64,000 nucleotides of DNA from Clostridium cadaveris (lineage in GTDB: Bacteria; Bacillota; Clostridia; Clostridiales; Clostridiaceae): the NCBI RefSeq assembly GCF_020911725.1, contig NZ_CP076620.1:1244501-1308500 (forward strand). Reading direction: 5' to 3'. Below the pieces are notes generated by a model. The model had not been told where the DNA came from, searched no databases, and worked only from the letters and a program-made list of their open reading frames with translations. Made by a program: the position numbers and the translations under genes. Shown here piece after piece: positions 17,073-25,889 of the stretch; the stretch's first letter is position 1; every line of letters starts with the position of its first letter.

Positions 17073-18437
17073 GTGATTTTAAAAACTAAATTATTTGGAA
17101 AAATGTATCAATTTAATTCAGTTAAAGAGGTTTTAGCGAAAGCAAATGAGGAAAAATCAGGTGATAAATTAGCAGGTGTTTCTGCAACTTCAGCTGAGGA
17201 AAGAGTTGCTGCAAAGGTAGTTCTATCAAATTTCCTTTTATCAGATTTAAGAAATAATCCTGTAGTCCCATATGAACAGGACGAAGTAACAAGAATAATC
17301 CAAGATGACATAAATGAAAAAATTTATGGAGAGATTAAAAACTGGACTGTTTCAGATTTAAGAGAATGGATTTTAGATGATAATACTACTTCCGTAGATA
17401 TAAGAAGAATATCTAGAGGGCTAACCTCTGAAATGATAGCTGCAGTAGCAAAGCTTATGTCAAATATGGATTTAATCTGTGGAGCAAAGAAAATAAGAGT
17501 AACAGCTCACTGTAATACAACTATAGGAGAGCCAGGAACATTATCAGCAAGACTTCAGCCAAATCACCCAACAGATGATCCTGATGGAATAGTTGCTTCC
17601 CTTATGGAAGGTTTAACCTTTGGAATAGGTGATGCAGTCTTAGGTTTAAACCCAGTTGATGACTCGGTTGAAAGTGTAACTAAGGTATTAAAGAGATTTG
17701 AAGAATTTAAGCAAAGATGGGAGATACCAACTCAAAACTGTGTTCTTGCTCACGTCACAACTCAAATGGAGGCTATAAGAAAAGGAGCACCAACAGATCT
17801 TATATTCCAATCCATAGCAGGATCAGAAAAGGGTAATGAAGCTTTTGGATTTAAAGCTGCTACTATAGAAGAGGCTAGGCAGCTTGCGTTATCAGAAGGA
17901 ACAGCAACAGGACCTAATGTAATGTATTTTGAAACAGGTCAAGGATCAGAACTTTCATCAGAAGCTCACTTTGGAGCAGACCAAGTTACTATGGAAGCCA
18001 GATGTTATGGTTTTGCAAGAAGATTTCAGCCATTTATTGTGAACACAGTAGTTGGATTTATAGGACCAGAATATTTATATAATTCAAAGCAAGTAATAAG
18101 GGCAGGGCTTGAAGACCACTTTATGGGAAAACTTTCAGGACTTCCAATGGGCTGCGATGCTTGTTACACAAATCATATGAAGGCAGATCAAAATGATATA
18201 GAAAATTTAGCTGTATTATTAACCACAGCAGGATGTACATATTTCATGGGAATACCTCATGGTGATGACGTAATGCTTAATTACCAAACAACAGGATATC
18301 ATGAAACAGCTACTTTAAGGCAACTATTTAACTTAAAACCAATCAAGGAATTTGAAGAATGGATGGAAAAGATGGGCTTTATGAGAAATGGAAAATTAAC
18401 TGAATTAGCTGGCGATGCATCAGTATTTCTACGTTAG
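17073..18437 (+). CDS. eutB: Ethanolamine ammonia-lyase large subunit
   Basis: Catalytic subunit (454 residues) that splits ethanolamine into acetaldehyde and ammonia with adenosylcobalamin. The sequence is colinear with EutB, including HCNTTIGEPGTLSARLQPNHP (about 149-169), LAHVTTQMEA, YFETGQGSELSSEAHFGADQ and MGIPHGDDVMLNYQTT. The start is GTG 17073 behind AAGGAGG. It pairs with eutC, which begins 12 bases downstream. Confidence 0.97.
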   Translation: MILKTKLFGKMYQFNSVKEVLAKANEEKSGDKLAGVSATSAEERVAAKVVLSNFLLSDLRNNPVVPYEQDEVTRIIQDDINEKIYGEIKNWTVSDLREWILDDNTTSVDIRRISRGLTSEMIAAVAKLMSNMDLICGAKKIRVTAHCNTTIGEPGTLSARLQPNHPTDDPDGIVASLMEGLTFGIGDAVLGLNPVDDSVESVTKVLKRFEEFKQRWEIPTQNCVLAHVTTQMEAIRKGAPTDLIFQSIAGSEKGNEAFGFKAATIEEARQLALSEGTATGPNVMYFETGQGSELSSEAHFGADQVTMEARCYGFARRFQPFIVNTVVGFIGPEYLYNSKQVIRAGLEDHFMGKLSGLPMGCDACYTNHMKADQNDIENLAVLLTTAGCTYFMGIPHGDDVMLNYQTTGYHETATLRQLFNLKPIKEFEEWMEKMGFMRNGKLTELAGDASVFLR

Positions 18438-18449
18438 GAGGCAGTGAAT

Positions 18450-19346
18450 ATGAATGAAAATGAAATAAGATTAATGGTTGAAAAATTATTAAATGAAATG
18501 GTTGGAAAATCAGCTGCAAATGACGGAGTGAATGGTGGACATAATGACATATCAACTTCAACAGTAGTTGATAACGAAGGATGTATTGAAGATATAACCG
18601 AAACTGACCTAAGAAAGCAGCTTTTAGTTAAAAATCCTAAAAATGCAGAAGGATATCTAAAAATGAAAGAAAAGACACCTGCAAGATTAGGAGTTGGAAG
18701 AGCTGGAACAAGATATAAAACTATAACAGCCCTTAGGTTTAGAGCTGACCATGCAGCAGCACAAGATTCAGTTTTTTCTTATGTATTAGAGGATTTTATA
18801 AAGAAAAACAACTTAATACCTGTAGAGACTAAATGTAAGGATAAAGATGAATATATAACTCGCCCGGATTTAGGAAGAAACTTTAATGAAGAAACTCTAA
18901 AATTTATAAAAGAAAAATTTGGAGGTAATCCTAAGGTTCTTCTTATGGTAGGAGATGGACTTAGTTCAGCTGCAATTGAGGCAAATATAACGGATATAAT
19001 ACCGGCTATTAAGCAAGGATTAAAAATGTATAACATAGAAATCGGAGATGTTTTATTTGTAAAACACTGCAGAGTTGGTGCTATGGATGCTGTAGGTGAA
19101 GCTACTGGTGCCGAAGTTGTATGTCTACTAGTTGGTGAAAGACCAGGACTGGTAACTGCAGAATCTATGAGTGCATATATAGCATACAAACCAACTATAA
19201 ATATGCCAGAAGCTAATAGATCTGTTATTTCTAATATACATAAAGGTGGAACACCTGCAGTTGAAGCAGGTGCACATATAGCAGAACTTATAAAAACAAT
19301 GCTTGATAAAAAAGCTTCAGGTATAAATTTAAAAAATAAACTTTAG
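18450..19346 (+). CDS. eutC: Ethanolamine ammonia-lyase small subunit
   Basis: 298-residue partner of EutB forming the cobalamin-binding lyase. Family marks are [14 protein letters not shown] (about 85), [13 protein letters not shown] (about 103), [16 protein letters not shown] and [17 protein letters not shown]. The N-terminus has an amphipathic helix ([16 protein letters not shown]) followed by a flexible linker, the form of a microcompartment targeting peptide. I choose ATG 18450, eight bases after AGGAGG, over an in-frame GTG six bases earlier that is too close. Confidence 0.96.
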   Translation: MNENEIRLMVEKLLNEMVGKSAANDGVNGGHNDISTSTVVDNEGCIEDITETDLRKQLLVKNPKNAEGYLKMKEKTPARLGVGRAGTRYKTITALRFRADHAAAQDSVFSYVLEDFIKKNNLIPVETKCKDKDEYITRPDLGRNFNEETLKFIKEKFGGNPKVLLMVGDGLSSAAIEANITDIIPAIKQGLKMYNIEIGDVLFVKHCRVGAMDAVGEATGAEVVCLLVGERPGLVTAESMSAYIAYKPTINMPEANRSVISNIHKGGTPAVEAGAHIAELIKTMLDKKASGINLKNKL

Positions 19347-19358
19347 GAGGGGTTAATT

Positions 19359-20012
19359 GTGCTTAATGAAGCAATTAGACCAACGGTATTAGCAGTAAAA
19401 ATAATTTCAAATGTAAGCCCAGGATTAGCAAAATCTTTAAATCTTGGACCTCAACATAAAAGTTTAGGGATGATAACAGCAGACGTAGATGATGTTACAT
19501 ATACAGCATTAGATGAAGCTACAAAAGCAGCAGAAGTTGAAGTGGTATATGCAAAATCTATGTATGCAGGATCAGGAAACGCATCAACAAAACTTGCGGG
19601 GGAAGTTTTAGGAATTCTTGCAGGACCAAGTCCAGCTGAAGTAAGAAGCGGATTAAATGCAGCTCTTAATTTTATGGAGAATGGATCACATTTTGTAAGT
19701 GCCAATGAAGATAATTCAATTGTTTATTATTCATATTGTATATCTAGAACAGGCAGTTATCTTGCAGAGGTTGCTGGAGTAAAAGAAGGAGAACCAATAG
19801 CATATCTAGTAGCACCGCCACTAGAGGCTATTTATGCATTAGACGCAGCATTGAAGGCAGCGGATGTTGAATTAAAGCAACTATTTGAACCTCCAACAGA
19901 AACAAACTTTGGTGGAGCATTGCTTACAGGAACTCAATCCGCTTGTAAAGCAGCTTGTGATGCTTTTGCAGAGGCAGTAAAATCTGTTGCTAATGAACCA
20001 AAAAGTTATTAA
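19359..20012 (+). CDS. eutL: Microcompartment shell protein EutL (tandem BMC, trimer)
   Basis: 217 residues. EutL forms pseudohexameric trimers with a gated central pore. LNEAIRPTVLAVKIISNVSPGLAK at the N-terminus and the two BMC repeats (VDDVTYTALDEATKAAEV and the C-terminal APPLEAIYALDAALKAADVE) are typical. The start is GTG 19359 behind AGGAGGGG. It follows eutC by 12 bases. Confidence 0.95.
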   Translation: MLNEAIRPTVLAVKIISNVSPGLAKSLNLGPQHKSLGMITADVDDVTYTALDEATKAAEVEVVYAKSMYAGSGNASTKLAGEVLGILAGPSPAEVRSGLNAALNFMENGSHFVSANEDNSIVYYSYCISRTGSYLAEVAGVKEGEPIAYLVAPPLEAIYALDAALKAADVELKQLFEPPTETNFGGALLTGTQSACKAACDAFAEAVKSVANEPKSY

Positions 20013-20027
20013 AGGAAATATACATAG

Positions 20028-20663
20028 ATGAAAGCATTAGGAATGATAGAGGTTAACGGCTATCTTGCAGCAGTAGAAGCTGCCGATGCTGCACTAAAAG
20101 CTGCTAATGTTACCCTTATTGGAATTGAAATTGTAAAAGCTGGGATTTCGAATGTTCAGGTTGTTGGAGATGTAGATGCTGTTCAGGCTTCTGTAGATGC
20201 AGGCAGGGCTGCAGCTGATTTTTTAGGACTTTTAAGAAGTTCTCATGTAATTCCACGACCTCATGAGGAACTTCTAAAAATATTTCCTAACTTAGAAAAG
20301 AAAAAAGAAGATTCTCCAGTAGAAAAAGTAAAAGATGATAATGACAAAATACATAAAGAGGATGTTATAGCACCTTCGAAAATGGAGAAAACAGAAGACA
20401 TAAAACAATCTAAGGATATTACCCAGGAAATAGTGAAGCTTGAAAAAACATTAGAAAATTATAGAAATAAAAAAGAAAAAGCATTAAAAGAGAATGTAAA
20501 GAAAGATGAAAATACAAATTATGGAGATATGAAAGTTGAAACTCTAAGAAACATGGTAAGAGCTTTAAAACTTCCTAATATGAGCAGTAAGCAAATTAAA
20601 CAGGAGAAGAAAGAAGAACTTATTAAGATACTTCAAGAATACGATGAAAAAGGTGATAAATAA
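20028..20663 (+). CDS. eutK: EutK-like shell protein: BMC domain plus Rho_N/SAP-like tail
   Basis: Residues 1-85 are a canonical BMC-H shell domain (ALGMIEVNGYLAAVEAADAA to SHVIPRPH). A charged, lysine/glutamate-rich linker follows (about 90-165), then a C-terminal unit at about 168-205 reading MKVETLRNMVRALKLPN plus KEELIKIL, which has the helix-extended-helix pattern of Rho_N or SAP/LEM-like nucleic-acid-binding motifs. Enterobacterial EutK also fuses a shell domain to a nucleic-acid-binding-like HTH, so this may be an analogue with a different tail. The gene overlaps the eutE start by one base. Confidence 0.85.
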   Translation: MKALGMIEVNGYLAAVEAADAALKAANVTLIGIEIVKAGISNVQVVGDVDAVQASVDAGRAAADFLGLLRSSHVIPRPHEELLKIFPNLEKKKEDSPVEKVKDDNDKIHKEDVIAPSKMEKTEDIKQSKDITQEIVKLEKTLENYRNKKEKALKENVKKDENTNYGDMKVETLRNMVRALKLPNMSSKQIKQEKKEELIKILQEYDEKGDK

Positions 20664-22129
20664 TGCAATTAACAGATAAGGATTTAGTATCAATTCAAGA
20701 AGTAAGAAACCTTATGAAAGAGGCCAAAGAAGCACAAAAGCAGTTAGCCACAATGAATCAAGAACAAATTGATAAAATAATAAAAGCTATAGCTGATGCT
20801 GGATATGAAAATGCAGAGAGATTAGCTAAGATGGCTAGCGAAGAAACTGGATTTGGAATATGGCAAGATAAAGTTTTAAAAAATGCTTTTGCAGCTAAAA
20901 ATGTATACGAAAGTATAAAGGATTTAAAGACAATAGGTGTAATTGCAGAAGATCCAGGAAAACAAACAATGGATATAGGTGTTCCTATGGGAATAATAGC
21001 AGGGATTATACCATCCACAAACCCTACATCAACTGTAATATACAAAGCAATGATATCTTTAAAGGGAGCTAACGCTATAGTATTCTCTCCACATCCAAAT
21101 GCAGCTAAATGCATACTAGAAACAGTGAAAGTTATATCAGAAGCAGCTGAAAAAGTGGGATGTCCAAGAGGAGCTATAGGATGTATATCTACTCCAACAC
21201 TTCAAGCTACAAATGAGCTTATGAAACATCCTGATACAGGAATGATTCTTGCAACAGGAGGTCCTGCTATGGTTAAGGCTGCATACTCATCAGGACACCC
21301 AGCGCTAGGAGTTGGAGCAGGAAATGGACCAGGATTTATAGATAAGAGTGCAGATATAAAACTTGCTATAAAGAGAATATTAGATTCTAAAACTTTTGAC
21401 AATGGAACAATATGTGCATCAGAGCAATCTGTAGTTATAGAAAAATGTATAGAAGACAAAGTGGTTGCAGAGTTCAAAGCTCAAGGAGGATACTTCTTGG
21501 ATGAAGAACAAAGCAAGAAACTTGAAAAATTTATAATAAGACCAAATGGAAGTATGAATCCTCAAATAGTAGGAAAGAGTGTAGAATACATAGCAAAACT
21601 TGCCGACATATCAGTGCCATCAAATGCAAGAGTCCTTATAGCTAGAGAAAACAGGGTGGGACACAATATACCTTATTCAAGAGAAAAACTTGGACCAATA
21701 TTAGCGTTTTATGTAGAAGATAACATAGATGCAGTTTTAGAAAGATGCAGAAGCATACTTCTTAATGAAGGTGCTGGCCACAGCTTTATGATTCATTCAG
21801 AAGATAAGGAAGTTGTGAAGAAATTTGCTCTTGCAATGCCAGTATCTAGAATACCAGTAAATAGTCCAGGTGCATTAGGAGGAATAGGAGCTACAGTAAA
21901 CATGATGCCAGCCTTAACCCTTGGATGTGGAAGTATTGGAGGAAGTGCTACTTCTGAAAATGTGGGACCTATGAACCTTATAAACATAAAGAGAGTTGCT
22001 TATGGTGTAAGGGAATTAGAAGACATAAGAGGTACTAATAGTTCTAGCTGCAACATCTGCACTGGATCTATGGAAAGTGAAGTACTAATTGATTTATTAG
22101 TAAAAAAGATATTGAATCAATTAAAGTAA
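20663..22129 (+). CDS. eutE: Acylating acetaldehyde dehydrogenase EutE
   Basis: 488-residue CoA-acylating aldehyde dehydrogenase converting acetaldehyde, CoA and NAD+ to acetyl-CoA and NADH in the compartment lumen. The catalytic cysteine is Cys251 in FDNGTICASEQSVV; MGIIAGIIPSTNPTST (about 112-127) and GPAMVKAAYSSGHPALGVGAGN fit the family. The N-terminal helix (VRNLMKEAKEAQKQLA) is set off from the core and may aid encapsulation. The ATG overlaps the stop codon of the preceding gene. Confidence 0.96.
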   Translation: MQLTDKDLVSIQEVRNLMKEAKEAQKQLATMNQEQIDKIIKAIADAGYENAERLAKMASEETGFGIWQDKVLKNAFAAKNVYESIKDLKTIGVIAEDPGKQTMDIGVPMGIIAGIIPSTNPTSTVIYKAMISLKGANAIVFSPHPNAAKCILETVKVISEAAEKVGCPRGAIGCISTPTLQATNELMKHPDTGMILATGGPAMVKAAYSSGHPALGVGAGNGPGFIDKSADIKLAIKRILDSKTFDNGTICASEQSVVIEKCIEDKVVAEFKAQGGYFLDEEQSKKLEKFIIRPNGSMNPQIVGKSVEYIAKLADISVPSNARVLIARENRVGHNIPYSREKLGPILAFYVEDNIDAVLERCRSILLNEGAGHSFMIHSEDKEVVKKFALAMPVSRIPVNSPGALGGIGATVNMMPALTLGCGSIGGSATSENVGPMNLINIKRVAYGVRELEDIRGTNSSSCNICTGSMESEVLIDLLVKKILNQLK

Positions 22130-22151
22130 GAAAAGTTAAGGAGGAATAGAT

Positions 22152-22439
22152 ATGATAACATCAAATGCATTAGGAATGATTGAAACTAAAGGATTAGTAG
22201 GAGCAATAGAGGCAGCAGATGCTATGGTTAAGGCTGCTAATGTTCAATTAGTAGGTAAAGAACAAGTTGGTGGAGGACTTGTAACAGTTATGGTAAGAGG
22301 AGACGTAGGTGCTGTTAAAGCTGCAACAGACGCAGGAGCAGCTGCTGCAGAAAGAGTTGGTGAATTGATTTCTGTTCATGTAATACCAAGACCTCACACA
22401 GAAGTAGATGCTATACTTCCAAAGGGAACTCAACAATAA
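22152..22439 (+). CDS. eutM: Major hexameric shell protein EutM (BMC-H)
   Basis: 95 residues matching the main shell hexamer almost throughout: [20 protein letters not shown], then [20 protein letters not shown] and [22 protein letters not shown] upstream of ATG 22152. Probably the most abundant shell protein of the compartment. Confidence 0.96.
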   Translation: MITSNALGMIETKGLVGAIEAADAMVKAANVQLVGKEQVGGGLVTVMVRGDVGAVKAATDAGAAAAERVGELISVHVIPRPHTEVDAILPKGTQQ

Positions 22440-22444
22440 CAAAC

Positions 22445-22474
22445 TAAATGTACTACTCTAGGGTAGTACATTTA
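22445..22474 (+). promoter_or_regulatory. Intercistronic hairpin after eutM
   Basis: Perfect 12-bp stem TAAATGTACTAC / GTAGTACATTTA with a six-base loop immediately after the eutM stop and with no T-run. This is the type of structure that stabilises an upstream message or causes partial termination, letting eutM be made in excess over downstream genes. Confidence 0.7.
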
Positions 22475-22491
22475 ATTAGAGATGTGCCAAG

Positions 22492-22644
22492 ATGAGTATA
22501 TTAACCGAAATTTCGGCTTATGAAGCATTTAAAGAAAAATACGGCGGAATAGAAAGAGAAGATATAATAACAGCATTAAACAGATTGTCATCCCTGTTTA
22601 ATATAATGATTTTCAAATATAAAACTGGGAAATACAAGAGTTAG
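22492..22644 (+). CDS. Possible 50-residue protein in the eut operon, function unknown
   Basis: Open frame ATG 22492 to TAG 22644 between eutM and the pduL-like gene. The product begins MSILTEISAYEAFKEKYGG, has a basic C-terminus, and does not resemble any eut protein I recognise. The ribosome site is weak. It may be a real small protein, a leader whose translation affects the next gene, or the remnant of a lost gene such as an adenosyltransferase. Its codon use looks like its neighbours. Confidence 0.45.
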   Translation: MSILTEISAYEAFKEKYGGIEREDIITALNRLSSLFNIMIFKYKTGKYKS

Positions 22645-22657
22645 ATGGAGGACATAA

Positions 22658-23284
22658 ATGAGCAATATTTCATTAGACTATATAATTGATGAAGTTGTGA
22701 AGAGAATAAAAAGCCAAATGCTTATAGAAGTTGAAGCCTCTGGACGACACATTCATTTGTCGGATGAACATTTACAGATTCTTTTTGGATCTGGGTATAC
22801 ACTTACAAAAGTTAAAGACTTATCTCAGCCTGGACAGTACGCATGCAAGGAGAGAGTAACAATAACAGGACCTAAAGGAGCTATAAAAAATGTTATTGTT
22901 TTGGGACCAACTAGAAAAGAAACTCAAGTTGAAGTATCCTTAACAGACGCACTATCCTTAGGAATTAAGATACCAGTAAGAGAAAGCGGACATATAGAAA
23001 ATACCCCAGGACTTATAGTGTCTACTGAAAGAGGCTCTATAACTTTAAATAAAGGACTTATAGTAGCTAAAAGACATATACATATAACTCCTGAAGATGC
23101 AGAAAAGTTTGGAGTTAAAGATAAAGAAAATGTAAAGGTGGAAGTTTTGGGAGAAAGACCTTTAATATTTGAAGATACAGTTATAAGAGTAAGTCCAAAC
23201 TTTAGAACTTATATGCATATAGATTATGACGAAGCAAATGCATGCGGCTTTGCAAAAGGAACTATGTGTAGAATTATAAAGTGA
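22658..23284 (+). CDS. pduL: PduL-type phosphate acyltransferase (eutD function)
   Basis: 208 residues. PduL-family enzymes convert acetyl-CoA and phosphate to acetyl-phosphate and CoA inside compartments. The two-domain metal-binding marks are ASGRHIHLS (about 27-35) and AKRHIHITPEDA (about 140-151). The first 20 residues (SLDYIIDEVVKRIKSQ) form an amphipathic helix typical of encapsulation peptides. GGAGG precedes ATG 22658. No Pta-type EutD is present in the operon, so this gene probably supplies that step. Confidence 0.93.
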   Translation: MSNISLDYIIDEVVKRIKSQMLIEVEASGRHIHLSDEHLQILFGSGYTLTKVKDLSQPGQYACKERVTITGPKGAIKNVIVLGPTRKETQVEVSLTDALSLGIKIPVRESGHIENTPGLIVSTERGSITLNKGLIVAKRHIHITPEDAEKFGVKDKENVKVEVLGERPLIFEDTVIRVSPNFRTYMHIDYDEANACGFAKGTMCRIIK

Positions 23285-23304
23285 TTTTTTTAGGAGGTGT
23301 TTAG

Positions 23305-23964
23305 ATGGATTACGATAAAATGGTCAGTATTATCGTAGAGGAAGTATTAGATAAATTAAAAGAAACACCTATAATTAATGATTGCAATAAAAAAGCTGTG
23401 ATATTTCAAAATGGAGATCTTGAAGAGTTTTATGACTTAGTTGGAAAAGAATATGAAGTGATTTCTTACAATAAAAATATCAGGGAATGTGATATTGCAA
23501 TATTACCTAAGTTGGATTTAAGTGTCATGGCAAATTTAGCGAATTTAAATGCTTCAAGTAATGAAGAAAAATTTATTCTAAATATGCTCATGAAGGGGAA
23601 GAAAATATATGTATTTGAAAATGGTATGGAATATAAAATTTATAAGGATTCAGCCCCAAAGCAGCTTTACAATAAATATTTAAATTTCGAAAAACAATTA
23701 ATAAATTATGGCATTGAAATTATAAATGAAAGTCTAAGCTCTAAAATAACCACATCATGTAATAAAGATTTATTGAAGGATTTTTCACCAGAAATTATTA
23801 AAAGTGAAAAAATTTTTAAAAAAGTCATAACGGAAAATGATATAAGAAGAGTTCATGAAAAAGGAGAAAATGTGATTATTATAGGAGAAAAAAGTATACT
23901 AACCCCTTTGGCAAAAGATTTTATAAAAATAAATAATATGGAAATTATAAAAAGAAACGGATGA
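23305..23964 (+). CDS. Eut-associated protein of unknown function (TIGR02536-like)
   Basis: 219 residues, recognised only as resembling the hypothetical protein found in clostridial and listerial eut loci. The N-terminus MDYDKMVSIIVEEVLDKLKE is an amphipathic helix like those of PduL and EutQ, suggesting lumen targeting. The C-terminal half (VITENDIRRVHEKGENVIIIGEKSILTPLAKDF) resembles the segment shared with cobalamin-related or PduM/EutJ-like proteins, but I cannot assign activity. A strong AGGAGG precedes ATG 23305, and eutN follows after four bases. Confidence 0.7.
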   Translation: MDYDKMVSIIVEEVLDKLKETPIINDCNKKAVIFQNGDLEEFYDLVGKEYEVISYNKNIRECDIAILPKLDLSVMANLANLNASSNEEKFILNMLMKGKKIYVFENGMEYKIYKDSAPKQLYNKYLNFEKQLINYGIEIINESLSSKITTSCNKDLLKDFSPEIIKSEKIFKKVITENDIRRVHEKGENVIIIGEKSILTPLAKDFIKINNMEIIKRNG

Positions 23965-23968
23965 TCTT

Positions 23969-24241
23969 ATGATTATGGGAAGAGTTGTAGGCTGTTTATG
24001 GTCTACTAGAAAAAATGAAAATTTAAATGGACAAAAATTTTTAGTGGTAAGACCTATAATAAACAATCATAAAGAAAGTGAAAATCTTGTTATAGCTGTG
24101 GATAGTGTTGGTGCAGGAAAAGATGATTTAGTTATGATAACTCAAGGGGGTTCGGCAAGAAAAGCTGTTGGGTCCTCAGAGGTTCCTGTTGATTCCACTA
24201 TAATAGCTATAATTGATTCGGTAGAGGTAGATGATGCATAG
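23969..24241 (+). CDS. eutN: Pentameric vertex protein EutN
   Basis: 90-residue BMC-P (EutN/CcmL) protein that caps compartment vertices. MGRVVGCLWSTRKNENLNGQK and the pocket sequence VDSVGAGKDDLVMITQGGSARKA are diagnostic. The start may be ATG 23969 or the in-frame ATG 23975. Its last 11 bases overlap the next shell gene. Confidence 0.95.
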   Translation: MIMGRVVGCLWSTRKNENLNGQKFLVVRPIINNHKESENLVIAVDSVGAGKDDLVMITQGGSARKAVGSSEVPVDSTIIAIIDSVEVDDA

Positions 24242-24779
24242 AAGTATAGGTGCCATGGAATTTAGATCTATAAGTAAAGGCATAGAAATAAGTGATTTAA
24301 TCGTAAAAAAATCAAGCGTTGAGCTTATTCTTTTTAAAAATATATGTCCAGGAAAATTTTTGACTATAATCAGTGGCAATGAAGGGGAAGTAAAGGAATC
24401 AATAGATTATGGCATATCCATAAGTAATGGATATGCTGTAGATACATTTATAGTAAATGCTGTACATAATGATATAATTCTTGGATTAAAGAATAAGTAC
24501 AATGTAACAAATAAAGGAGCATTAGGAATTATAGAGACATCTAATGTGTGTAGCGGGATACAGGCTTTAGATAAAGTTATGAAAGATTCAAATGTTTCTA
24601 TTGTGAAGATGCAATTAGCTTTCTGCATAGGTGGTAAATTTGTATCAATAATATCTGGAGAAGTAAGTGATGTAGAAAATGGAGTAAGAGCAGCTAGAGA
24701 GGCTATAGATGAAAAGAAAATTATAAATATATCTGTAATACCATCTCCGGATTCTATGATAATGGAAATGCTAAAGTAA
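24231..24779 (+). CDS. PduT-like tandem BMC shell protein with a pore cysteine
   Basis: 182 residues carrying two BMC domains (about 4-90 and 95-180; the second begins GALGIIETSNVCSGIQALD), so it should form trimers. Residue Cys39 sits in NICPGKFLTIISG, matching the PduT segment where one cysteine per subunit holds a 4Fe-4S cluster at the trimer axis. This suggests an electron-transfer or cluster-supply role. It overlaps eutN by 11 bases and uses the GTAGAGG site inside eutN. The function is inferred from PduT, not shown for eut systems here. Confidence 0.85.
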   Translation: MMHRSIGAMEFRSISKGIEISDLIVKKSSVELILFKNICPGKFLTIISGNEGEVKESIDYGISISNGYAVDTFIVNAVHNDIILGLKNKYNVTNKGALGIIETSNVCSGIQALDKVMKDSNVSIVKMQLAFCIGGKFVSIISGEVSDVENGVRAAREAIDEKKIINISVIPSPDSMIMEMLK

Positions 24780-24797
24780 CCGAAAGGAGGAAGTTTT

Positions 24798-25889
24798 ATG
24801 GGAATAAATGAGATTATAATTTATATTATGGTAATCTTTATGGCTTTAGGAGCCATAGATAAATGTATAGGAAATAAGTTTGGATTAGGGGAAAAATTTG
24901 AAGAAGGTATAATGGCTATGGGATCTTTAGCTCTTGCTATGGTTGGAGTTATATCATTAGCACCAGTGCTTGCTGATATACTAAAGCCAGTTATAGTTCC
25001 TCTATTTAATTTGCTTGGAGCCGACCCAGCCATGTTTGCAGGATCACTTCTTGCAAATGACATGGGTGGTGCACCTCTTGCTATGGAGCTTGCAATTGAC
25101 CCTAATGCAGGACTTTTTGGAGGACTTATTGTAGGAGCGCTTATGGGACCTACTATAGTATTTATAATTCCTGTTGCTCTTGGTATTATAAAGCAAGAAG
25201 ACCATAAATATCTTGCAACTGGTATATTAGCGGGTATAATAACAGTTCCAGTAGGGGCGTTCTTTGGAGGTCTTGTAGCAGGATTTCCTATCATGATGAT
25301 TTTAAGAAATTTAGTTCCTATAATTATATTTGCAGTACTTATTGCATTAGGATTAGTATTCTTTGAAAAAGCAATGATAACTGGATTTACATACTTTGGA
25401 AAGTTTGTTCTCATAGTTATTACAATAGGATTAGGTGCTGCTATAATAGAACAGCTTACAGGAATAGTTGTCATTCCAGGGATGAATCCAATACATGATG
25501 GTATTGCTATAGTAGGAGATATAGCTATAGTATTAGCAGGTGCATTTCCACTTGTTTATGTAATAACTAAGGTATTTAAAAAGCCTTTGATGGGACTTGG
25601 AAAAGTTTTAGGAATGAATGAAGTAGCAGCAGCAGGCCTTGTAGCAAGCCTTGCAAACTGTATTCCAATGCTTGATATGATGAAGGATATGGATAACAGA
25701 GGAAAAATAATAAATGTGGCTTTTGCAGTATCAGCAGCTTTCGTATTTGGAGACCATTTAGGATTTACGGCAGGATTTAATCCAGATATGATTGCTCCAA
25801 TGATAGTCGCAAAATTAGTTGGTGGTATTACGGCTGTAATAGTGGCTATATTTATTGCAAACAAGACATTAGGAAAGGAAAATGCTTAA
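24798..25889 (+). CDS. eutH: Ethanolamine permease EutH
   Basis: 363-residue integral membrane protein with about ten or eleven hydrophobic helices. MGINEIIIYIMVIFMALGAIDKCIG at the N-terminus, SLLANDMGGAPLAMELA and AAAGLVASLANCIPML are characteristic of EutH, which admits ethanolamine across the cytoplasmic membrane. GAAAGGAGG precedes ATG 24798. Its end overlaps the eutQ start by eight bases. Confidence 0.95.
   Translation: MGINEIIIYIMVIFMALGAIDKCIGNKFGLGEKFEEGIMAMGSLALAMVGVISLAPVLADILKPVIVPLFNLLGADPAMFAGSLLANDMGGAPLAMELAIDPNAGLFGGLIVGALMGPTIVFIIPVALGIIKQEDHKYLATGILAGIITVPVGAFFGGLVAGFPIMMILRNLVPIIIFAVLIALGLVFFEKAMITGFTYFGKFVLIVITIGLGAAIIEQLTGIVVIPGMNPIHDGIAIVGDIAIVLAGAFPLVYVITKVFKKPLMGLGKVLGMNEVAAAGLVASLANCIPMLDMMKDMDNRGKIINVAFAVSAAFVFGDHLGFTAGFNPDMIAPMIVAKLVGGITAVIVAIFIANKTLGKENA

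Noticed and set aside
24821..25474. Long minus-strand open frame of 217 codons inside eutH
   Set aside because: It is the shadow of a highly conserved membrane-protein gene; no ribosome site and no recognisable product.
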